A DNA stretch of 64,000 nucleotides, taken from Halobacteriovorax sp. JY17 (GTDB taxonomy: Bacteria; Bdellovibrionota; Bacteriovoracia; Bacteriovoracales; Bacteriovoracaceae). The DNA lies in the NCBI RefSeq assembly GCF_002753895.1, contig NZ_NJER01000003.1:62001-126000 (forward strand). The letters run 5' to 3'. The stretch's first letter is position 1; every line of letters starts with the position of its first letter. Shown piece after piece: positions 1-8,876 of the stretch. The notes beneath the pieces are model-generated. The model did not search any database. It was given only the letters and a program-made list of their open reading frames with translations, and was not told the origin of the DNA. The translations under genes were made by a program, and so were the position numbers.

Positions 1-35
1 ATCTAAATAGAATTAAAGAATTAAAAGGATAACCT

Positions 36-1019
36 ATGCCTACTCCTCAAGATGGTGAAACATTTACTTTTACTATATCTGAGGAGGATAAAGAGAACTT
101 TAAGCGTCTTGATCAATTCCTCTCTGAAAAGTTAGTAGATCAAAGTCGATCTTTTATAAAAATGCTCTATGAAAAAGGGCATATCACTTCTGAAAACTCC
201 AAGAAGAAAATTGAATTAAAGAAATTTCCAGAGGTAGGAACAGTCATTAATGTTCTAGTTCCTCCTCCAGCACCTGCTGATGCTCAGCCCGAAAATATCC
301 CTCTTGATATTCTCTTTGAAGATGAGCACCTTATCATTGTAAATAAAGTTGCCGGAATGGTTGTTCACCCTGCTCCTGGTAATTACACAGGAACCTTGGT
401 CAACGCTATTCTCTTTCACTGCAAAGACTTAAAAGGAGTTGGAGATCAGAGAAGGCCGGGTATTGTTCATCGTCTCGATAAGGGAACTTCAGGTGTAATG
501 GTGGTTGCCAAGAATCAAAAATGCCATGAGGGCCTTGTTGAACTCTTTAGCAGCCATGACATCGAAAGAAAGTATGAATGTATTGCTATGGGAAAGTCTT
601 TTCCATCAGGCGGAAAACTCGAATCAAATATAGGAAGGCATCCTCAAAATAGATTGAAAATGTCAATCGATTCTAAAGTTGGTAAGCACGCTTTAACCCA
701 CTACCGCGTCTTATGTCAGTATGACAAAATTGCTCATGTTGAATTGAAACTTGAAACAGGAAGAACACATCAAATTAGAGTTCACTTAAGTCAACTACTG
801 CATAGACCTATTCTCTGTGACTCTCTCTACGGAAATCCAAAAGAGCATCTGCAAAGAGTTGGACCTGACTTAGCTAAAATAATTGGAAAGTATGAATATC
901 CCTTCTTACATGCAAAAGAATTGGGATTTATTCACCCTATTACAAAAGAGGAATTGAACTTCCAATCTCCTCCTCCAAAAATATTTCAAGAGATACTTCA
1001 TCACTTAAATGGAAATTAA
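36..1019 (+). CDS. rluD: RluA/RluD-family 23S rRNA pseudouridine synthase
   Basis: Converts specific uridines of large-subunit rRNA (helix 69 for RluD itself) to pseudouridine in the cytoplasm. An S4 RNA-binding domain covers about residues 23-75. The catalytic domain begins near residue 88 and carries the family motif RPGIVHRLDKGTSG, with catalytic Asp148. The later block ETGRTHQIRVHL is also typical. The length of 327 aa is normal. The ATG at 36 follows an AAGGAT ribosome binding site. The next gene, pgeF, overlaps the 3' end by 11 bp, and this rluD-pgeF pairing is also found in E. coli, which supports RluD over RluA or RluC. Exact target sites cannot be read from the sequence. Confidence 0.9.
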   Translation: MPTPQDGETFTFTISEEDKENFKRLDQFLSEKLVDQSRSFIKMLYEKGHITSENSKKKIELKKFPEVGTVINVLVPPPAPADAQPENIPLDILFEDEHLIIVNKVAGMVVHPAPGNYTGTLVNAILFHCKDLKGVGDQRRPGIVHRLDKGTSGVMVVAKNQKCHEGLVELFSSHDIERKYECIAMGKSFPSGGKLESNIGRHPQNRLKMSIDSKVGKHALTHYRVLCQYDKIAHVELKLETGRTHQIRVHLSQLLHRPILCDSLYGNPKEHLQRVGPDLAKIIGKYEYPFLHAKELGFIHPITKEELNFQSPPPKIFQEILHHLNGN

Positions 1020-1605
1020 AATGATTCTTCCTCAGTACTCATATGAAACATTGGGATATGTATTTGAAGTCTGGGACCACCGACCAAAGATAGAAGGTCT
1101 CATTAGTGTTGATCAAGTCCACGGCAGCGCCATAAAAAATTTTCAAGAGATAGCCATAGACAGCGAGGCCGATGGAATTATATCCCTTGATGGCTCTCCA
1201 ATGGCAATTAAAACAGCGGACTGTCTTCCCGTGGCCTTCATTTCTAAAAGTGGTACTGCATTAATACATGCTGGCTGGAAAGGTCTTGAAAATAAAATCC
1301 TTTTAAGCGACGACATAAGAGACTTAAATCCAATAAAAATTCTTATTGGACCACACATAAGAGCAGGTAGCTATGAAGTCTCGTTAGAGTTTACAAAGAA
1401 TTTTCCAAATTCTAACAATTTTAAAGAGATTAACGGTAGAATACTATTTGATATGTCTAAAGAAGCTATAAATCAACTCGAAGAGTTCTACCCTCTGGCC
1501 GAAATAGTTGACTGCGAAATAGATACTTTTAACGATTCTCGTTTTTATAGTTATAGAAATGGTGACCTAGAAAAAAGAAATTGGAATATCTTAAGAAAAA
1601 TATAG
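1009..1605 (+). CDS. pgeF: PgeF/YfiH-family (polyphenol oxidase/LACC1-like) protein
   Basis: Member of the YfiH/PgeF/LACC1 family. E. coli PgeF removes misincorporated L-serine-containing muropeptide precursors, and other members show purine nucleoside phosphorylase activity. The conserved His-Cys-His metal site is visible as DQVHGS (His38), TADCLP (Cys72) and IHAGW (His87), followed by IGPHI and a C-terminal FYSYR block. At 198 aa it is shorter than the usual roughly 240 aa, because the N-terminal segment before the VHG motif is compact. The start at 1009 overlaps rluD; an in-frame ATG at 1021 is an alternative. Translation is probably coupled to rluD. The precise substrate here is unknown. 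Confidence 0.85.
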   Translation: MEIKMILPQYSYETLGYVFEVWDHRPKIEGLISVDQVHGSAIKNFQEIAIDSEADGIISLDGSPMAIKTADCLPVAFISKSGTALIHAGWKGLENKILLSDDIRDLNPIKILIGPHIRAGSYEVSLEFTKNFPNSNNFKEINGRILFDMSKEAINQLEEFYPLAEIVDCEIDTFNDSRFYSYRNGDLEKRNWNILRKI

Positions 1606-1613
1606 GAGAACAA

Positions 1614-2762
1614 ATGGAAAAGAAATCATTCTACAAAAATGGGCCCTTCAATGCTCATATTATTTTAGGGGCCATCGCTATTGCAATGATTGGTGTATCA
1701 ATTTACTTAACGAATCACTACTTCGGAGTAAAGTTTCCAACTAGTATTACTGATGCTTCAGGTATGTGTAATATAAACTCTTTCTTCAACTGTGATACGA
1801 CAACCAACTCTCCGGCCTCTAATATTGCAGGTGTTCCTATTTCCATATTTGGAGTTTTAATCGGCGCATTCTTAATGGCAGGTTTTCTATTTAAAAATGA
1901 AGAAGTCGAAGGAACCAATCACCTTATTTTACTTGTTAATGGTGTTGGATGTTTAATTCTCTTTTTATACTCATTAATTGCTCTTGGTGGACTATGCCCA
2001 ATGTGTACTGTCTATTACCTACTTTCTTGGGCAGCACTATTTATTTTCCATAAGTATAGCTCACACAGGTCTATAGGCATGAAGCCAATTGTGCTCTATT
2101 TTCTAATTACTCTCGCTACTTCAGGAACAACTTGGTTTTCAGTCAATCAGAAAGAAAATCAAATCAATCAAATAGCTTCATCTCTACTTGATCAATACTG
2201 GAAACTTCCTAATCTTGGAAAACCTGCAATTGATTCAGAGTTTAGAATCGCCTCTGCAAGCGACAACTTTACTGATGCTCCACTGCAGATCACATTCTTT
2301 TCAGACTTCCAGTGCCCCGCTTGTAAGGCCCTTTCTGATAATTCTCATGCTATCGCTTCAAAATATGCAGGTAAAATAAATATTCAATACATGTATTACC
2401 CTTTAGATCATAATTGTAACCCAAAGATGCAAAGACCACTTCATACGCTTGCCTGCCAAGCCGCCTACTTAACCACTTGCTTACCAAGTAAGTTTGGAAA
2501 AGTTCACGATGATATTTTCAAAAATCAAGCAACTCTCACTCAGAAATGGCTGAATGATTATGCTAAAAAAGAAAATGTATCCGAGTGTATGCAATCACCT
2601 GAAACAAAGAAGAAAGTACAAGAAATTATTTCAAGAGCTGAACCTTTCAATATCAACTCAACTCCAACTATGTTAGTAAATGGAGTTAAGATTGAAGGAG
2701 TACTTCCTCTTGATCAACTCTATATCATCCTTGATGATATTTTAGCGAAAGCAACAAAGTAA
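1614..2762 (+). CDS. VKOR-DsbA fusion, periplasmic disulfide oxidase
   Basis: Single-chain disulfide-forming system: an integral-membrane vitamin K epoxide reductase domain fused to a DsbA-like thioredoxin domain. It would pass electrons from folding periplasmic proteins to quinone. Residues about 15-180 hold four to five hydrophobic helices with the loop cysteines Cys52 and Cys60 and the redox pair CPMC (128-131). The C-terminal domain has the active site CPAC (234-237) in FFSDFQCPAC and a cis-Pro loop (NSTPTML). I choose ATG 1614 because an AGGAG site at 1604-1608 precedes it with ideal spacing; an upstream ATG at 1581 lies inside pgeF. Such a fusion replaces separate DsbA and DsbB. Confidence 0.9.
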   Translation: MEKKSFYKNGPFNAHIILGAIAIAMIGVSIYLTNHYFGVKFPTSITDASGMCNINSFFNCDTTTNSPASNIAGVPISIFGVLIGAFLMAGFLFKNEEVEGTNHLILLVNGVGCLILFLYSLIALGGLCPMCTVYYLLSWAALFIFHKYSSHRSIGMKPIVLYFLITLATSGTTWFSVNQKENQINQIASSLLDQYWKLPNLGKPAIDSEFRIASASDNFTDAPLQITFFSDFQCPACKALSDNSHAIASKYAGKINIQYMYYPLDHNCNPKMQRPLHTLACQAAYLTTCLPSKFGKVHDDIFKNQATLTQKWLNDYAKKENVSECMQSPETKKKVQEIISRAEPFNINSTPTMLVNGVKIEGVLPLDQLYIILDDILAKATK

Positions 2763-2770
2763 AAATATAG

Positions 2771-3574
2771 ATGAGCAAGAAACGTAGAGAGATTCCAATA
2801 TTTAAACTTCCAATCATAGAGACACATTGTCATCTTGATTACTTAAAGGAAGAAGAATTAAGTGAACTTCTCTCAAAGTCTCTTGCTCATGGTATTGAAA
2901 AAATAATGACTATCTCAGTCTCTCCAAACAATCTACAAACAGTTGTAGATATTGCAAATAATCACGACAATATTTTCTGTACTCAAGGAATTCACCCACA
3001 CGATGCTAAAGAGTGGAGCAATGAGGCCGAGAAAATTATTCGCTCAAATTTAGGAAATCAAAAAGTTAAGGCCGTCGGAGAAATTGGGCTGGACTTCCAC
3101 TACAATAAATCTGGAACCAAAGAACAGATAGAAGTTTTTAAGAAGCAATTAGAGATTGCCATTGAATTTGAAAAGCCTGTAGTGATTCATACAAGAGATG
3201 CTGACAAAGAAACAATGGAAATTCTAAAAGAATACGCCCCGAGAATGAAGAGAAAGGGTGTTATTCATAGCTTCACTTCCACCAAGGAACTTGCCCTTTG
3301 CGCACTAGACTTAGGTTTTCATCTTGGATTTAATGGAATTATTACCTTTAAAAATGCCGAAGATGTTCGAGACACTTTAAGAGTATGCCCAATCGAGAGA
3401 ATTCTTCTTGAAACTGATGCACCTTTCTTAACACCTATTCCTTATAGAGGTAGAGAAAATGCTCCCTACTATCTCCCCTTTATTGCCGAAAAAGTTGCAG
3501 AAATTAAAGAAGTCGAGCTCGAAACTGTTCTAAAAACCTGCTATCAAAATTCAAAAGACTGCCTATCCCTGTAA
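2771..3574 (+). CDS. TatD-family metal-dependent deoxyribonuclease
   Basis: TIM-barrel metallohydrolase of the TatD family (3'-5' exonuclease or AP-type DNA repair and turnover enzymes). Metal ligands are visible: HCH at residues 19-21 followed by LD, the Glu in VGEIGLDFHY, His in VIHTRDAD, His in IHSFTS, and the terminal Asp in LLETDAPFLTP. The length of 267 aa is standard. It starts 8 bp after the VKOR-DsbA stop, so it belongs to the same operon, although the site upstream of the ATG is weak. Which of the YcfH, YjjV or TatD subgroups it belongs to cannot be decided from sequence alone. Confidence 0.9.
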   Translation: MSKKRREIPIFKLPIIETHCHLDYLKEEELSELLSKSLAHGIEKIMTISVSPNNLQTVVDIANNHDNIFCTQGIHPHDAKEWSNEAEKIIRSNLGNQKVKAVGEIGLDFHYNKSGTKEQIEVFKKQLEIAIEFEKPVVIHTRDADKETMEILKEYAPRMKRKGVIHSFTSTKELALCALDLGFHLGFNGIITFKNAEDVRDTLRVCPIERILLETDAPFLTPIPYRGRENAPYYLPFIAEKVAEIKEVELETVLKTCYQNSKDCLSL

Positions 3575-3674
3575 TTTCAATACATTACTCTCATATACAT
3601 TATACACACTCCCTTTAGTCTTCTTCTAATTCTGCTAAAATGACGCATCTCTCCAACAGAAGTAGGATTTTAGT

Positions 3675-5072
3675 ATGAGAAATGCGATTAAATTTTTAAT
3701 TACACTAATGGCCCTAGGCCTCTTTAATATAACTCACGCCAAAGTGTTCTCGGCCAACGTCTTGGCGCCTAATCTTGTTGGGCAAACATCTGATGCCGAA
3801 AAAAATAGAGATCAGTGGGCAAAGTTCGAGAGCGATCTAGAAAAAATGAAAGAACTTGGTATCCAATCTATCTCTACTCATATTTGGTGGTCTCAAGTTG
3901 AAGTTCAAGATAATCAATTTGACTGGAGTTACTACAAGAAACTTTCTCAAATAATAATAGATAAAGAAATGAAGTGGTCCCCTATTATCTCATTTAATAG
4001 CTGCCGCGATGAAAAAGAAAATTGCAATATTGAATTACCAAAATGGGTTTGGAATAAGTATAAGAATAATGGAAGCGTAGAAGATATAAACGATTTAAAA
4101 TTTATTTCTGATGACGGTACTATTTCTAATGAATTCATTTCATTTTGGGCCACGGACCTTGTCGCCACTGAATACAAAGAATTTATTCAATCCTTCGCTG
4201 ACAATTTCAACAATCTAAACTCAAATATTTTAGAAATTATAATTTCACTTGGGCCAAGCGGAGAGCTTCGCTACCCAATTAACAACCTTGATGAGAGTAA
4301 GCCTCAAGCTTATTCAAACCTTGCAAAAGAATCATTTAGATCATTTATTAAATCTAAATATAAAACAATTGATAATGTAAATGCTGCTTGGGAAGTTGAG
4401 TTAGAAGCAATTAAAGATATTCAACCACCTATGAGTCAGCACTTCTTTTCCACCCAGGAGTATAAGAGTTCTTACGGAAAAGATTTCTATGATTGGTATA
4501 ATACTTCTCTAGTTGAGCACGGTGTAATAATTTTAACAACTGCTATAAGAGTTCTAAATAGTGATAACTCTTCTTTTATAAATACTCCAATAGGAGCTGT
4601 TATTCCTGGATCTCTTTGGTCTTCAAATCCAGAAGCAAAGAGAGTCACGGAGTTAAATGCAGGCCTTATAAGATCAAGTGACGATATCTGGGGAGCAGGA
4701 AAATTGGCTTCTGGTTATGAGCATATCGTCGCAGGATTAAAAGAAGCCGCAACATTAACTAAGTTTGGTTTCTTTAACTTGCATTTAACAGCAATTGAAA
4801 TGACTTCAGTAAAAGCTGAAAAAGGTGACGAAGAATCTACTCCAAATCTAGCTTTTGAAATCTCCAAACTCGCCAAAGAATCTAACCTTGGAATTCTAGG
4901 ACAAAATCAATCTGTAAACGTTCTGGGTTCGAATAAGGCATGGGATAATATTTGGAATGCTATTCAAAATGCAAACTATACAGGTCTCACAATTAAGACC
5001 ATGAGCGATATTTCAGAAAACCCTTTCGCTTATGATTTCTACAAGTGGATTATTGAAAATATGCACGAGTAA
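3675..5072 (+). CDS. secreted GH14 beta-amylase-like glycoside hydrolase
   Basis: Signal peptide of about 22 residues (cleavage after THA). The remaining TIM barrel shows beta-amylase (GH14) hallmarks: THIWWSQVE near residue 70, an ELPKWVW block near 120, GPSGELRYP with the putative acid Glu197, and LTAIEM with the putative base Glu375. A block GSLWSS..AKRVTELNAG parallels the family's HWWY..HAAELTAG. GH14 enzymes release maltose from the non-reducing ends of alpha-1,4-glucans. The flexible loop before ELPKW, GGNVGD-like in plant enzymes, is replaced by CRDEKENC, and the preceding His is Asn108. Starch specificity is therefore uncertain. Length 465 aa is close to normal. It is preceded by a 100-bp gap that probably holds its promoter. 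Confidence 0.8.
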   Translation: MRNAIKFLITLMALGLFNITHAKVFSANVLAPNLVGQTSDAEKNRDQWAKFESDLEKMKELGIQSISTHIWWSQVEVQDNQFDWSYYKKLSQIIIDKEMKWSPIISFNSCRDEKENCNIELPKWVWNKYKNNGSVEDINDLKFISDDGTISNEFISFWATDLVATEYKEFIQSFADNFNNLNSNILEIIISLGPSGELRYPINNLDESKPQAYSNLAKESFRSFIKSKYKTIDNVNAAWEVELEAIKDIQPPMSQHFFSTQEYKSSYGKDFYDWYNTSLVEHGVIILTTAIRVLNSDNSSFINTPIGAVIPGSLWSSNPEAKRVTELNAGLIRSSDDIWGAGKLASGYEHIVAGLKEAATLTKFGFFNLHLTAIEMTSVKAEKGDEESTPNLAFEISKLAKESNLGILGQNQSVNVLGSNKAWDNIWNAIQNANYTGLTIKTMSDISENPFAYDFYKWIIENMHE

Positions 5073-5132
5073 TTCTCTCTAGAAAGGCAATTTTTTCCTC
5101 ATTAAAATAAAAACCCATCCGAATAGTTAGGT

Positions 5133-5498
5133 ATGAGAAAAACATACTTAACTATTATCCTAGTTCTTATATCAAGTAATATCCTCGCTAAGAGTGAATC
5201 GTTACCTGTTCATAGCTACATAGATACTGAGTTTGAAGCTATGTTTGAACTTAAAGTTTTTGAGTATCCAAAAATTATTCTAGATTGTCAGAGCTTTTTT
5301 CATCAATTAGTTGTCTATAAAGATATATCTGCTGGAGATGAAGTTAAAAGAAGTTTCCATCTAGACTTTGAGCAGTGTTACGCTGCCCATGAATTTCTCT
5401 ACCAATCACAAGATGAGCGAAGACCTGTTTGCTTGACCTTAGATTTTGATGAAGGAGCAATTGCTTTTTCTAATGCTCCAATAGAAGAGTGTAAGTAA
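5133..5498 (+). CDS. small secreted protein of unknown function
   Basis: A 121-aa protein with a clear N-terminal signal peptide (MRKTYL, then a hydrophobic stretch ending ILA-KSE). The mature part is acidic and carries four cysteines, which could form two disulfides in the periplasm. I recognise no family. It lies 60 bp after the beta-amylase-like gene on the same strand, so co-transcription is possible, and it converges with the hydrolase gene that ends at 5506. The ribosome binding site before ATG 5133 is weak. Confidence 0.65.
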   Translation: MRKTYLTIILVLISSNILAKSESLPVHSYIDTEFEAMFELKVFEYPKIILDCQSFFHQLVVYKDISAGDEVKRSFHLDFEQCYAAHEFLYQSQDERRPVCLTLDFDEGAIAFSNAPIEECK

Positions 5499-5505
5499 AT
5501 ATATT

Positions 5506-6483
5506 CTACTTCAAAAGATCCATTGCATTTGGATGAGACATCATCTTAGCTAGAAAACTCTTCATTAATTCTGTTTGCTCATTCTCTTTAGATTTCTGAG
5601 TTAGTATACTTGAAATTTCATTGTGTATTGTCTCTCTAACTTCAGAAGAGTCATCTATCTCCGTATGCGACTCACGCCTTAGGTTATTAATAACTTCAGT
5701 CTTTGAATTATCTCTCGCTATATTTGGCCCGTCATTAAAGAAAGCGTCTTTATCACCAATGTAATTTATATTCTTTTTTACGTTCTTTGGAATAATATCA
5801 TTATCAAAGCCCACAGAATCTAATGTTACAAGTAAATCAACTTTTCTAAATCCATTAGCAAAAGTATTTAATTTATTGGAGATATTCACAACAGCATCAC
5901 CACCAAGAGAGTGACCGATCAAAACAACAGGTTCATTCTTAGGTGTACTTTTAATTTCAGAAATTATTTTCTCTTCATCTTTCCAACTAAAATGCTCTGC
6001 CCCTTCTAACTCTTTCGCCATGGCAGCAAGCCCCTCATCATCAGAGCTTATTCCAGCAAGATGTAATCCACTTACGAAAATAACTCTCGCCCCATCTTTT
6101 ATTCCTAATTCTTCTTTTGGAGCGACAACTTCTTTTACTTCCTCTACGACTTTACTATCAGGAAGAATTGACGACACTAGATCCACCGCCGTTCCAAGGC
6201 CAGGCATTTCAAATGCATTCTTTGCAACACTAGCTGCATCGGCCAACAAATGCTTTGAAGCCCCCTTCAACTCTCTTCCATTTTGCTTGAGATTCTCTTT
6301 CACCTTATCTTTAAGATCTACTTTCTTATCTTTTGAGGCCTCAGACAACTCAACCTTATCTGCAACTTCTCCTAGCTTTGGATCCACAACTTCCTTTGAA
6401 AGGAGTTTACCTACTTGCTTTCCTCTATTTTGAAGATAATCATGGTGAGATTTGTAGTGGCGAACGCCAGTTTCAGTTTTCAT
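5506..6483 (-). CDS. alpha/beta-hydrolase (lipase-like) with helical N-terminal region
   Basis: Predicted serine hydrolase of 325 aa. The nucleophile elbow GHSLGG places Ser182. LLVTLDSVG (Asp212) and RRESHTE (His263) complete a plausible triad. VIFVSGLH at about residue 135 fits the first beta strand and oxyanion region. Residues 1-125 are a charged, lysine-rich, probably helical extension. There is no signal peptide. I chose ATG 6483 (MKTETG); an in-frame ATG at 6519 would add 12 residues. Substrate unknown; lipids or esters are possible. Monocistronic and convergent with the small secreted gene. Confidence 0.7.
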   Translation of the reverse strand: MKTETGVRHYKSHHDYLQNRGKQVGKLLSKEVVDPKLGEVADKVELSEASKDKKVDLKDKVKENLKQNGRELKGASKHLLADAASVAKNAFEMPGLGTAVDLVSSILPDSKVVEEVKEVVAPKEELGIKDGARVIFVSGLHLAGISSDDEGLAAMAKELEGAEHFSWKDEEKIISEIKSTPKNEPVVLIGHSLGGDAVVNISNKLNTFANGFRKVDLLVTLDSVGFDNDIIPKNVKKNINYIGDKDAFFNDGPNIARDNSKTEVINNLRRESHTEIDDSSEVRETIHNEISSILTQKSKENEQTELMKSFLAKMMSHPNAMDLLK

Positions 6484-6645
6484 TGACTTTATTTTACAGA
6501 GAAAAAGAGATTGACGCACCTAAGAAAAAGTAACCTCTTTCCCCCTAAGTGTTTTATTCAACTATTCATCAAAGAACTACCCAAGACCATGTATTTATGG
6601 CATAGTCCTAAACATTATAACACCTTAATATAACGCGGAGTCACT

Positions 6646-7662
6646 ATGTCCAAAGTAAGAGTTGGAATCAACGGTATGGGAAGAATTGGTCGTACAATTC
6701 TAAGAGAATTTTTCAACCGTGGTATCGAAGAATTTGAAATTGTAGCTGTGAATAGTCCTGGTCATCCAGAAGACTATGTTCACCTAATTAAATACGATTC
6801 AATTCACGGAAGATTCGACGGTGAAGTCTCTATTCAAGACGGACATATATTAAATATTAATGGATCAAGTATTACTTTTCATAAGTACTATGATCCAACA
6901 GAAATTCCTTGGTCTCATGACAAAGTTGATATCGTTATCGATGCGACAGGTATTTTCAAAGATAAGAAAGGTCTTGGAAAACACTTAAGCGGTACGGTTA
7001 AGAAAGTTATCATGTGTGCTCCAGGTAAAGACCTTGATGGAACATTCGTTATGGGTATTAATAACGATCAATATGATAATGAAAATCATCACATTGTTTC
7101 TAATGCAAGTTGTACAACAAACTGTCTTGCTCCAGTGGCAAAAGTTTTAAATGATGCCTTTGGTGTTGAAAGTGGTTTTATGACTACTGTTCACTCATAC
7201 ACAGGTGATCAAAATATTTTAGATTCTTCTCACTCTGATAAGAGAAGAGCAAGGGCCGCAGCAGTTTCTATGATTCCTACAACTACTGGAGCTGCAAAAG
7301 CAGTAGGACTTGTAATTCCTGAATTAAGTGGGAAGCTTGATGGTTTTGCAATTAGAGTACCTACACCAAACGTTTCACTTGTTGATTTAAATGTAACTCT
7401 TAAAAAAGAAGTTACAATCGCAGAAGTAAATGCAGCCCTTAAAGAAGCCGCTAACGGACCTCTCAAAGGTATTCTTGGTTACGAAGAAGAAGAACTTGTT
7501 TCAGTTGATTACATGGGAATGAGAGAATCATCTTGTCTAGATGCAAGTCTTACAAATGTTCTAAATGGAACAAATGTAAAAGTTGTCACTTGGTATGATA
7601 ATGAAGCTGGTTTCTCAAACAGAGTTATTGATTTAACTATATTCATTGGGAAGAAACTCTAA
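6646..7662 (+). CDS. gap: glyceraldehyde-3-phosphate dehydrogenase
   Basis: Phosphorylating GAPDH of glycolysis/gluconeogenesis. The Rossmann motif NGMGRIG is at residues 8-14. The catalytic loop is SNASCTTNC with Cys156, and the closing block is WYDNEAGFSNR. The length of 338 aa is typical. First gene of the operon gap-pgk-tpiA, overlapping pgk by one base. The residue that normally selects NAD (Asp in VAVND) is serine here (AVNSPG, Ser37), as in some NADP-using GapB-type enzymes, so cofactor preference may be relaxed. A GCGGAG site precedes the ATG. Confidence 0.97.
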   Translation: MSKVRVGINGMGRIGRTILREFFNRGIEEFEIVAVNSPGHPEDYVHLIKYDSIHGRFDGEVSIQDGHILNINGSSITFHKYYDPTEIPWSHDKVDIVIDATGIFKDKKGLGKHLSGTVKKVIMCAPGKDLDGTFVMGINNDQYDNENHHIVSNASCTTNCLAPVAKVLNDAFGVESGFMTTVHSYTGDQNILDSSHSDKRRARAAAVSMIPTTTGAAKAVGLVIPELSGKLDGFAIRVPTPNVSLVDLNVTLKKEVTIAEVNAALKEAANGPLKGILGYEEEELVSVDYMGMRESSCLDASLTNVLNGTNVKVVTWYDNEAGFSNRVIDLTIFIGKKL

Positions 7663-8867
7663 TGGCGATACACTTTATTGATGAACTTAATGAAGAACTA
7701 AAAGACAAAGTCGTTATTGCTCGCTTTGATTTCAATGTTCCTCTAGATAAGTCTGATCGCTCAAAGATTACAGACTCAACAAGAATTGATATGGCCCTTG
7801 AGACTATTAACTATCTCCTAGAGAGAGGTGTTAAGAAGCTTATTCTTATGAGTCACCTTGGGCGCCCAAAAGGCAAAGTAAATGAAGACTACTCTCTTGA
7901 ACCTGTTGCAACTTACCTAGCCAACAAACTCAGAGAAGACGTTATTCTTACAGAATCATGCCTTGATAGAGGAATTAAAACTCTTCTTACTTTAAATGAA
8001 TCGCGAGTTATTCTCTTACAGAACTTACGTTTTCATCCTGAAGAAGAAGCTGGCTCTGCAGAGTTTGCAAAGGCCCTCGCTAGCTACGCAGACATTTATG
8101 TGAACGATGCCTTTGGTGTTGCACACAGAAAACATGCTTCGGCATATACAATTAATGCTTACTTTAAAAATAAAGCTTACGGTGGATTTCTAATCAAGAA
8201 AGAGATTCAAGCTCTTTCAAAAATCGTAAACTCTCCAAAGTCTCCTTTTGTGGCGATCGTTGGTGGAGCAAAAGTTTCAGACAAGATTAAAATTATAGAA
8301 AGACTCATTGTTAATGTTGACCACCTCATTATTGGTGGTGCTATGGCCTACCCTTTTCTCGTAGCTCAAGGTCATGAAGTAGCGAACTCGCTTTGCTCTC
8401 AAAACGATGTTGCTCTAGCGAAGAGAATTCTGACAGGCTCAAGTAGAAGTAAAGTTGTTCTTCCTGTTGATCACATTGTTTCAAGTGAATTTGGCGGAGC
8501 GCCTGAGAATTGTGACAATGTTGCAATCCCTGATGGAAAAATGGGATTAGATATTGGACCAAAAACAATTGATCTCTATAGACAAAAGCTAGCTGGTGCT
8601 GCGACTGTTCTCTGGAATGGTCCAATGGGACTTTTTGAAAATGAAGACTTTGCTAATGGAACAATGGCCATTGCAACAACTCTAAGTGAAATGGAAAATG
8701 CCTTCACACTTGTTGGTGGAGGAGATTCAGTAAGTGCTGTTAGAAAATCTGGCCTCTTTGATAAAATGTCACACGTTTCAACTGGTGGTGGAGCCTCTCT
8801 TGAATTTATTGAAGAAGGAAGCTTACCAGGAATCCAAGCACTAAGATTTGGCGTTGATTTAAATTAA
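7662..8867 (+). CDS. pgk: phosphoglycerate kinase
   Basis: Transfers phosphate between 1,3-bisphosphoglycerate and ADP. Family signatures are all present: RFDFNVPLD at the N terminus, SHLGRPKG near residue 65, the hinge NDAFGVAHR, VGGAKVSDKI, WNGPMGLFE and the C-terminal GGGDSVSAV..STGGGASLEF. The length of 401 aa is standard. The start codon shares its A with the stop of gap (TAATG), indicating translational coupling in the glycolytic operon. Confidence 0.97.
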   Translation: MAIHFIDELNEELKDKVVIARFDFNVPLDKSDRSKITDSTRIDMALETINYLLERGVKKLILMSHLGRPKGKVNEDYSLEPVATYLANKLREDVILTESCLDRGIKTLLTLNESRVILLQNLRFHPEEEAGSAEFAKALASYADIYVNDAFGVAHRKHASAYTINAYFKNKAYGGFLIKKEIQALSKIVNSPKSPFVAIVGGAKVSDKIKIIERLIVNVDHLIIGGAMAYPFLVAQGHEVANSLCSQNDVALAKRILTGSSRSKVVLPVDHIVSSEFGGAPENCDNVAIPDGKMGLDIGPKTIDLYRQKLAGAATVLWNGPMGLFENEDFANGTMAIATTLSEMENAFTLVGGGDSVSAVRKSGLFDKMSHVSTGGGASLEFIEEGSLPGIQALRFGVDLN

Positions 8868-8876
8868 GGATTAAGA

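Noticed and set aside
6020-6433. 137-codon frame on the + strand opposite the hydrolase gene
   Set aside because: Ser/Phe/Leu-rich antisense shadow of the alpha/beta hydrolase, with no supporting signal.
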